Shown piece by piece: positions 58,591 through 64,000 of a stretch of DNA of 64,000 bases. The stretch lies in contig CAVUKH010000007.1 in the NCBI GenBank assembly GCA_963742035.1, forward strand, positions 186,001 through 250,000. Reading direction: 5' to 3'. The translations under genes were made by a program, and so were the position numbers. This DNA comes from Bog-473 sp963742035 (lineage in GTDB: Bacteria > Actinomycetota > Acidimicrobiia > Acidimicrobiales > RAAP-2). The notes under the pieces are model-generated. The model saw only the letters and a program-made list of their open reading frames with translations. It had not been told where the DNA came from and did no database searches. How positions within the stretch are numbered: the first letter of the stretch is position 1; every line of letters begins with the position of its first letter.

Positions 58591-59328
58591 TCAGTCTTCG
58601 GCCCGTGTCCACGCCGGATTCGACCGACCCGACCGGTAACCCAAAGCCGCCACGACGACCGCGATGACGAGGGCAAGGACCAGTGGAAGGGCAACGTGCA
58701 CATGCAGGATCAGGACCGCGCCGATCAGGGCCCCTAGGAACATGGCAGCGACGGAGATCAGGCGTCGGCCCGACTTGGACCCCTTCCCACCACCGAGCGC
58801 GCTGTCTGCGCCGATGCCCGTGACGGTCAGGGTCAGGACCGTCGTCGTGAGATCCGGGACGGCCAGCCGGCGCACGCTCGAGTTCTGTACGCCCATGGCG
58901 AGCGCGAGGAGGACGATCAGTGGGTAGCGCACGCCTGAACCGAACGGGTGCGTGCCGATGAACGCGAGGATCACGGTCACGGCCAGGAGTACCGCCTGGG
59001 TGGCGGTGGCCACTGCGACGTGATGACCCCGGTGATGGCCGAAGCGCCCCACGATCCGGCCGCCGACGACCGACCCGAGCCCGAACGACACCAGCGCCAC
59101 CGACGACGCCGCGATGGAGAAGCCCTGCGCGCCCGCGACCGCGAAGCCCAAGAAGACGACATTGCCCGTCATGTTGGCCACGAATACGTGGCCGAGGAGC
59201 AGGTAGCTGAAGGCATCGACCAGACCGGTGACCACCGTCATGGCGACGAGCAGTGGCGGTAACGGGCCGAAGCGCTCGTCCCGGTTCGGAGCCAAGGTTT
59301 CCCGTACCTCGGTGAGAAATGTCTGCAT
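58591..59328 (-). CDS. DUF1275 (YoaK-like) membrane protein
   Basis: A 245-residue six-TM protein of the YoaK/DUF1275 family. The typical start is LLVAMTVVTGLVDAFSYLLLGHVFVANMTGNVVFLGF, and the mid-section contains MGVQNSSVRRL and TTTVLTLTVTGIGADSAL. A strong ribosome binding site (AAAGGAG) lies 9 nt before ATG 59328, which rules out longer upstream starts. Transport function is suspected but unproven. Confidence 0.9.
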   Translation of the reverse strand: MQTFLTEVRETLAPNRDERFGPLPPLLVAMTVVTGLVDAFSYLLLGHVFVANMTGNVVFLGFAVAGAQGFSIAASSVALVSFGLGSVVGGRIVGRFGHHRGHHVAVATATQAVLLAVTVILAFIGTHPFGSGVRYPLIVLLALAMGVQNSSVRRLAVPDLTTTVLTLTVTGIGADSALGGGKGSKSGRRLISVAAMFLGALIGAVLILHVHVALPLVLALVIAVVVAALGYRSGRSNPAWTRAED

Positions 59329-59380
59329 GTCCAGCACTCTCCTTTCGGTTTCTGGATCGAGCGAGGCGGCACACCCCGGG

Positions 59381-59776
59381 TCAGGGCGTCTTGATGAGCC
59401 CGCCGTCGATGGTGAAGTCGGACCCGGTGACGTTGCCCGTTCGTGCACCGGCCGGGTACACAATGCGGTCCGTCGCCTCGTCGGAAGTCGTGAAGTGGCC
59501 GGCGGCCACGACCCACTCGGCCGACCTCATCTCCGTGAGGACGTCGAGTTCTGCCCTCCGGGATCGCGCCCCGACCGCCCCGTGAGCGCCGTCCGACGTC
59601 AGAGCACTGGTGACCGCCATGCGGATGCCTCGACTCGCACCAGTCACGACTGCGACCGTGCCCTCGGCCCGAGCTGCATTGAGGTCCTCCTTCAGGAGCT
59701 GTGACCGGACGCTGGGAAGCCTAGGGCTGATGTCCGCGGCCGACGCCGGGAACCCGAGCGGAAGAGTGCGGAACAC
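59381..59776 (-). pseudogene. Short-chain dehydrogenase with internal deletion
   Basis: Both ends of an SDR are present in one frame: the cofactor motif VAVVTGASRGI near residue 42 and the C-terminal FTTSDEATDRIVYPAGARTGNVTGSDFTIDGGLIKTP. Only about 30-40 residues lie between them, so roughly 140-150 residues are missing, including the NAG strand and the catalytic Ser-Tyr-Lys. The motif also has Arg where SDRs have Gly (GASRGIR rather than GASRGIG). It is an in-frame deletion relic; any peptide made would be inactive. Confidence 0.75.
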
Positions 59777-59782
59777 TAGGGT
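59777..59782 (+). promoter_or_regulatory. Candidate -10 of leaderless LLM gene
   Basis: TAGGGT ends 8 nt before ATG 59791; no Shine-Dalgarno. Confidence 0.45.
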
Positions 59783-59790
59783 GCAGCGCC

Positions 59791-60699
59791 ATGAACTATT
59801 CGGTGACGTATCCGCTCATTGCGCATCCCTACAACCCCGAATTCACGACGAAGGCCGCGCTGACCCGCTTCTGCCAAGTCGCCGAAGAGGCTGGATTCGC
59901 AGGCATCGGCTTCACCGACCACCCCGCCCCCACCGATCGGTGGCTCAAGGCCGGTGGCCACGACGCCCTCGACCCGTTCGCCGCCCTGGCGTTCTGCGCG
60001 GCCGTGACCGATCGGATGCGACTGATCCCCAACATCCTCGTGCTCCCGTACCGCAACCCCTTCGTGGTGGCCAAGGCGGCGGCGACGCTCGACGCCCTCT
60101 CCGGAGGACGCTTCACCCTCGCCGTCGCCACCGGCTATCTCCGCGGTGAGTACCGTGCGCTCGGCGTTGACTTCGAGCAGCGCAATGCGCGCTTCGACGA
60201 AGCCATCGAGGTGATCCGCGGCATCTGGAGCGAAGAGGATTTCGCCTACGAGGGCGTGACGTTCAGTGCGAAGGGGCAGACGGCCAACCCCAAGCCGGCA
60301 CCCCATCCGCCGATCTGGATCGGCGGCAACAGCCGCATGTCGCGCCGGCGTGTCGCCCGCTACGGCGACGGGTGGAGTCCCTTCCCCGCTGCCAAGGTTC
60401 TGTCCACCACCGCCAAGACGCCGCCGCTCGAGTCGGTGGACGACCTGCGCCCCATGCTCGATGAGCTCTGGCAACTGATGGAGGAGGCCGGGCGGGATCC
60501 GAAGAGCGTCGACGTGGCGTTCGGCACCGGCGCCGGGGGCGACCCGGGCCAGGAGTCGTTCAATGCGGAGGCCCGACGAGAGGCGGATGAGGAACTGGCG
60601 GCTCTCGGGGTCACCTGGTCGGGAGCCGGCGTGCCTGGGGATTCGCTCGCCCACGCGCTCGAGGCCTTGCAGCGGTTCGGAGACTCCGTCATCCGCTGA
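59791..60699 (+). CDS. LLM-class F420-dependent oxidoreductase (TIGR03619-like)
   Basis: A 302-residue luciferase-fold oxidoreductase. It begins VTYPLIAHPYNPEFTTKAALTRFCQVAEEAGFAGIGFTDHPAP. RLIPNILVLPYRNPFVVAKAAATLD, TLAVATGYLRGEYRALG and PPIWIGGNSRMSRRRVARYGDGW are family landmarks. Substrate unknown; F420 use is inferred from the subfamily. It is distinct in sequence from the LLM protein at 21.2 kb. Confidence 0.87.
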   Translation: MNYSVTYPLIAHPYNPEFTTKAALTRFCQVAEEAGFAGIGFTDHPAPTDRWLKAGGHDALDPFAALAFCAAVTDRMRLIPNILVLPYRNPFVVAKAAATLDALSGGRFTLAVATGYLRGEYRALGVDFEQRNARFDEAIEVIRGIWSEEDFAYEGVTFSAKGQTANPKPAPHPPIWIGGNSRMSRRRVARYGDGWSPFPAAKVLSTTAKTPPLESVDDLRPMLDELWQLMEEAGRDPKSVDVAFGTGAGGDPGQESFNAEARREADEELAALGVTWSGAGVPGDSLAHALEALQRFGDSVIR

Positions 60700-60750
60700 C
60701 CTTGATTCCGTGACCCGAGCCCGAGCCCGAGCACGCAACCCGGACCAGTC

Positions 60751-60756
60751 CTATAT
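60751..60756 (+). promoter_or_regulatory. Possible -10 (TATATT)
   Basis: TATATT lies 61 nt before ATG 60818 in the 118-nt gap. GGGGGAAGGGGAAGA just before the ATG is a likely ribosome binding site. Confidence 0.35.
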
Positions 60757-60817
60757 TGACCACGTCCCGTCCACCGTGACGGGTACGGGGGGACGGGGCA
60801 CGGGGGAAGGGGAAGAC

Positions 60818-61606
60818 ATGCGTGACCGTATGTTCGAGCGGATCGGGGCACTGAGCGGCCTGGCCTACTTCGTCTTGGCCGTGCTGTCGGGATTCATCTA
60901 TCCGCAACAGCCCCGCGTCGACGCCGCACCGGCCAAGACGCTGGCATGGGTCCACGACCATCACGTCGCGCTGCAAGCCGGCATGATCTTCGACTTCTTC
61001 GCCGCAGGGGCGCTCCTCTGGTTCGCGGCCTACTTGTACCGCGTGCTCCGGCGCGCCGAAGGCGATGTCGCATCCCTCGCGCCCGTCGTCCTCGCCGCCG
61101 GTATCGGGGTCTCCGTCACCACCGCCATGGCCGCGCTGCCCACGGTGCTGCTCGCCTTCATGGATGCGCAACGAGGCGGTCTCAACGATCCGTCGCTGGT
61201 GCGGGCGCTCGGCGACCTGAACACGATCTTCTTCTCGGTCACGTCCGTCATGACCGCCGTCTTCCTCGCCGCCCTCGGCTGGGCGATGCTCCGCGCCGAG
61301 CTGGCGACGGCGTGGCTCGGTTGGCTGGCGCTGTTGGTCGCCATCTTCAATTGCATCGCCGTCTGGATCGGCGTCACGTTCAGCAGCTACCACGGTCACG
61401 CCTGGCTGATCATCGGTTGGGGCGCCTACGTCGGCTTCCTCGTCGTGATGCTGATCACCAGCGTTGCCCTGTTGCGCCAATCCCACCCCGCCCCAATGCG
61501 TGCCGACTCCGCCGCCACGCCCACGCCGGCGACCGCAGCGACCGCAGCGACCGCAGCGACCGCAGCGACCGTATCGACTGCAGCAACCGCAGCGACAACC
61601 ACGTAG
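60818..61606 (+). CDS. DUF4386-like multi-pass membrane protein
   Basis: A 262-residue integral membrane protein with about six TM helices (ALSGLAYFVLAVLSGFI, AGMIFDFFAAGALLWFAAYLY, LAPVVLAAGIGVSVTTAMAAL, VTSVMTAVFLAALGWAML, WLGWLALLVAIFNCIAVW, WGAYVGFLVVMLITSVALL). This is the arrangement of small actinobacterial membrane proteins of the DUF4386 type; the assignment is by pattern only. The C-terminal 35 residues are Ala/Thr repeats from a 9-nt tandem repeat. Function unknown. Confidence 0.75.
   Translation: MRDRMFERIGALSGLAYFVLAVLSGFIYPQQPRVDAAPAKTLAWVHDHHVALQAGMIFDFFAAGALLWFAAYLYRVLRRAEGDVASLAPVVLAAGIGVSVTTAMAALPTVLLAFMDAQRGGLNDPSLVRALGDLNTIFFSVTSVMTAVFLAALGWAMLRAELATAWLGWLALLVAIFNCIAVWIGVTFSSYHGHAWLIIGWGAYVGFLVVMLITSVALLRQSHPAPMRADSAATPTPATAATAATAATAATVSTAATAATTT
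61531..61593 (+). repeat. 9-nt tandem repeat in the membrane protein tail
   Basis: Seven units of GACCGCAGC, the first four perfect and the rest diverged, code for Ala-Thr repeats. Confidence 0.9.
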
Positions 61607-61655
61607 GTTCTCGACCCCCGCGCCGAACTGGCGCCCCACCCGACCGTTCGTCCAT

Positions 61656-62882
61656 ATGGCAGGCGCCGCCCGAGGTTCCCGTTCGTCTGACCCCGGCGGC
61701 GTTACGCCTGCCCGCCGGACCAGGCCGCTCAGTCGGGACTACGGAGGTGATCCCCGCTCGGCCGAGTTGGCGGAGAGCATCGGGCGCCACCAGCGGGTCA
61801 TCTCCGAGCACGAGGGCGCCATGCTCGGCGACATCGCCGAATTCGACCGAGCCGAGGCCTGGCGGGGGGACGGTGCGTTGTCCATGCGGGACTGGCTGGT
61901 CGCGCGCTGCCATGTCAGCCGCGCCCGGGCCCGCACGCTGGTCGATGCTGCACGGAGGGTCAAGGACCTTCCGGCTCTCTCGAACGCCCTCTCGGAGGGC
62001 CGCCTCACCCTCGATGTCTTCGCCCCGCTCGCCGCGGTCGCCACATCCGAGACAGACGCCGACCTGGCCGCGGCGTCGCAACACTGGACGCCGAAGCAAG
62101 CCCGCCAGCTGGCGACTGAGGTCAAAGGCGCCTCGGACGGCGAGGCGGCGGCCCAGTTCCAGCACCGCTTCGTCCGCTTCGACGACGAACGCCGCCTGAT
62201 CTGGGCCCAGTTGACGGGTGATGCCTACGCCCTGGTCAAGTCAGCCATTCTGAGCCGGGCCCGCCGACACGACCATCCCAGCGCGAACGCTGCCGACTAC
62301 GTGCGCTTCGAGAGCCGATGCGCCGATGCCATGCTCGACATCTGCATCGAACAGGGGCGGGAGAAGCGCGGCGGCCAGGTCCCCTCCCACGGGGGTTCCC
62401 GGACCACCATGGTCGTCCACACCGACCTCGACCGTCTGCTCTACGGCGACGGCTACGGCCACGCCTCCATCGAAGGGGTAGGGCCGATCTCGGCCGAAGT
62501 GGCGCGCCGCCTGGCCTGCAATGCCCACGTCACCCTGTCTTTCGAGGCGCCCGACGGCACCGGCCTCGACCAGAAGCAACTGGAGCGTGACCCGAGCGAT
62601 GCGCAGCGCATCGAGATCCGGCGTCGTGACAAGGGCTGCCGCTTTCCCGGATGCGGGTGCAAGAACGTGACCGACATCCATCACATCGTGTGGGCGTCCA
62701 AGCAGGGACGCACCGTCATGTCGAACCTGCTGACTCTCTGTGTCGCCCACCACAGCCGGGTGCACGAGCTCGGGTGGAAGATGGATGGAGACGCTCAGGC
62801 GGCCGTGCGGTTCGTCAGCCCGCAGGGAAGGGTATTCGTCTCGTCGCCCTCGCCGACCTGGCACCCCCCGCCACGGAAATGA
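61656..62882 (+). CDS. DUF222 domain HNH endonuclease-like protein
   Basis: A 408-residue protein of the 13E12/DUF222-HNH group that is abundant in actinobacteria. The helical DUF222 part includes LGDIAEFDRAEAWRGDGALSMRDWLVARCHVSRARA. A C-terminal HNH module follows: CRFPGCGCKNVTDIHHIVWASKQGRTVMSNLLTLCVAHHSRVHE, with two Cys pairs, the His-His and Asn. These proteins are multi-copy and often linked to genome plasticity, but their role is unknown. No ribosome binding site is clear before ATG 61656. Confidence 0.88.
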   Translation: MAGAARGSRSSDPGGVTPARRTRPLSRDYGGDPRSAELAESIGRHQRVISEHEGAMLGDIAEFDRAEAWRGDGALSMRDWLVARCHVSRARARTLVDAARRVKDLPALSNALSEGRLTLDVFAPLAAVATSETDADLAAASQHWTPKQARQLATEVKGASDGEAAAQFQHRFVRFDDERRLIWAQLTGDAYALVKSAILSRARRHDHPSANAADYVRFESRCADAMLDICIEQGREKRGGQVPSHGGSRTTMVVHTDLDRLLYGDGYGHASIEGVGPISAEVARRLACNAHVTLSFEAPDGTGLDQKQLERDPSDAQRIEIRRRDKGCRFPGCGCKNVTDIHHIVWASKQGRTVMSNLLTLCVAHHSRVHELGWKMDGDAQAAVRFVSPQGRVFVSSPSPTWHPPPRK

Positions 62883-62894
62883 GCCTCGAAGCGA

Positions 62895-63950
62895 TCACCC
62901 CTTGACGGCCCGCACGATCTCGTCGGTCACCGCGTCAGGGTCTTCGAGCGGAAGCATGTGCCCCCTGTTCTGCAGGGTGACGAGGCGCGCCCCTGGAACG
63001 GTTGCCACAATTTGATCTGCCTTCTTCGGCAGTGTGAGTGCGTCACGCGTGCCCACCATCACCGTCGTGGGCACTGCCATGGTGGCCACGCCTTCCAGAA
63101 GGTCCATCGTCGAAATCGACAGCAGGAAGTCGCCGCGCACGGTGCCGTGGCAGGCTCCGAAAAGGTCTCGGGTGAGGTCCATATGCGCGCGGACCGGATT
63201 GTCGCCGAAAGCAGAGCGTACGAAGACGTGCCCGTTCTTCGACTGCATCGCCCGCGTGACGACGGGCGACGCCACCATCGCGCTGGCCACCCTTGCTCCC
63301 CGCGCCGAACGATCGCCCAGGCTCGTCGCGGCGGTTGACACGAGCACGGCCGCCTTGGCCCGCTCCCGCAACACCTCGGGCCGGTGCGTGGCCAGCGACA
63401 TGATCGTCATGCCGCCCATGGAGTGCCCCGCCAGCACGATGTCGCGCACGTCGGTCGCTTCGAGTACCGCCGTCAAGTCGTGCGCCAGCGTCTCGATGGT
63501 CAGCGGCGCCGTTCCCCTCGTGCTGATCCCGTGGCCGCGCTGGTCGTAGAGGACGACACGGAAGCCCTGCCCGTGAAGTCGGCGGGCGACGGGCAACCAG
63601 ACCTCGTGACTGCAGCCCCAGCAGTGGGGGAGGACGACCACCGAAGCCTCTGGGCCCTCGCCAGCCAGATCCCAGACGGCGAGCTGTGCCCCGTCCCCCA
63701 TGCGAACGATGGTGTGGTCTGGCCGAGTGACGTCCTCGCCCCACCCGAGTGCGAGCCGTTCGTCCTCGACCTCGCCATCGACGGCGCGCTGTGCCGCGAC
63801 GCGTCTGTAGGCCACACCGGCCGCCCCGACGGCGGCCAACGCAGCACTCACGAGAAGAACCCGCTGTCGGCGTCCGGAGCGGCCGCTGCTCCCACCGCCC
63901 GAGGTTGCGGAAGAGGGGGACGGAGGGGCAGCCTGGCGGAGCGGCGTCAT
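62895..63950 (-). CDS. Alpha/beta hydrolase, membrane-anchored
   Basis: A 351-residue hydrolase. A Ser/Gly-rich start and one TM helix (residues about 30-50, VLLVSAALAAVGAAGVAYR) precede the alpha/beta fold. The nucleophile Ser177 is in LAGHSMGG, the acid Asp in VGTRDALT (about 305), and His in NRGHMLPLED (about 333). YDQRGHGIS is the family strand-turn. It was probably recruited from lipase/esterase or bromoperoxidase-like hydrolases; substrate unknown. It converges on the HNH gene with 12 nt between. Confidence 0.88.
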   Translation of the reverse strand: MTPLRQAAPPSPSSATSGGGSSGRSGRRQRVLLVSAALAAVGAAGVAYRRVAAQRAVDGEVEDERLALGWGEDVTRPDHTIVRMGDGAQLAVWDLAGEGPEASVVVLPHCWGCSHEVWLPVARRLHGQGFRVVLYDQRGHGISTRGTAPLTIETLAHDLTAVLEATDVRDIVLAGHSMGGMTIMSLATHRPEVLRERAKAAVLVSTAATSLGDRSARGARVASAMVASPVVTRAMQSKNGHVFVRSAFGDNPVRAHMDLTRDLFGACHGTVRGDFLLSISTMDLLEGVATMAVPTTVMVGTRDALTLPKKADQIVATVPGARLVTLQNRGHMLPLEDPDAVTDEIVRAVKG

Positions 63951-63958
63951 ACCCGAGG

Positions 63959-63964
63959 AGCGTA
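63959..63964 (-). promoter_or_regulatory. Candidate -10 of leaderless hydrolase gene
   Basis: On the minus strand TACGCT ends 8 nt before ATG 63950. Confidence 0.45.
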
Positions 63965-64000
63965 TGTGCCGGATTCGGCGAACGCCGTCCTCACCCGCCC

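Noticed and set aside
61656..62882. HNH protein considered as a homing endonuclease in an intron or intein
   Set aside because: It is a free-standing DUF222-HNH gene with no split host gene around it.

Overview
The window is about 64 kb of high-GC, very gene-dense bacterial chromosome with no rRNA, tRNA, CRISPR or transposase that I can see. Gene order and content point to an actinobacterium, most likely an uncultured member of the Acidimicrobiia (inference). Supporting signs are the rne/rng-rplU-rpmA-obgE-proBA-nadD-rsfS array, the xerC-rpsB-tsf-pyrH-frr-cdsA-dxr-rseP-ispG-proS-rimP-nusA-infB-rbfA-truB-ribF-rpsO-pnp array, class II DAHP synthase, F420-type luciferase-like oxidoreductases, an MtrA/MtrB-like two-component pair with a GerMN lipoprotein, RNase J, and a short archaeal/eukaryote-type ProRS. 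Many genes use GTG or TTG starts and overlap by ATGA/GTGA/TTGA. At least sixteen start codons, mostly first genes of transcription units, carry a TANNNT -10 hexamer only 6-10 nt upstream, which suggests widespread leaderless transcription.

Layout. 1-4.1 kb: two linked radical-SAM-associated genes, RNase E/G, L21 and L27. 4.1-9.3 kb: an accessory block (VOC protein and purine nucleoside phosphorylase on the minus strand; copper amine oxidase, DtxR-type regulator and amidohydrolase on the plus strand) that separates rpmA from obgE. 9.3-12.9 kb: obgE-proB-proA. 12.9-21.1 kb: a second accessory block (MoxR ATPase, VWA protein, histidine phosphatase, YjbR-like protein, USP, GNAT, a secreted repeat/GH25-like protein, DAHP synthase) containing at least two decayed genes. 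21.2-23.3 kb: LLM oxidoreductase, nadD, a 67-aa membrane peptide and rsfS. 23.3-27.7 kb: minus-strand operon of a Tat-exported peptide-binding protein, response regulator, histidine kinase and GerMN lipoprotein. 27.8-57.6 kb: a nearly unbroken plus-strand run of translation, RNA-decay, isoprenoid, lipid and lysine-pathway genes. 57.6-64 kb: accessory genes (K+ channel, DUF1275, SDR remnant, LLM oxidoreductase, membrane protein, DUF222-HNH protein, alpha/beta hydrolase).

The core run couples ribosome synthesis and maturation (rpsB, tsf, frr, rimP, infB, rbfA, rpsO), RNA modification and decay (truB, pnp, rnj, rne/rng), transcription (nusA), and envelope supply (cdsA, dxr, ispG, rseP, dapA/dapB). 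The most striking oddities lie at 38.6-40.9 kb. RimP and NusA form one uninterrupted reading frame joined by a repetitive charged linker. nusA then carries an apparent 1-nt insertion, and ylxR begins with ATA overlapping the nusA stop. Other notable points are the orphan peptide-binding protein/two-component/GerMN operon, a candidate operator in front of a TetR-diiron protein operon, a perfect palindrome on the rpsO -35 region, and short tandem repeats at the 3' ends of many coding regions. No stretch longer than 300 bases lacks a gene; the largest gaps (16422-16670, 58360-58590, 17103-17308) are described below.
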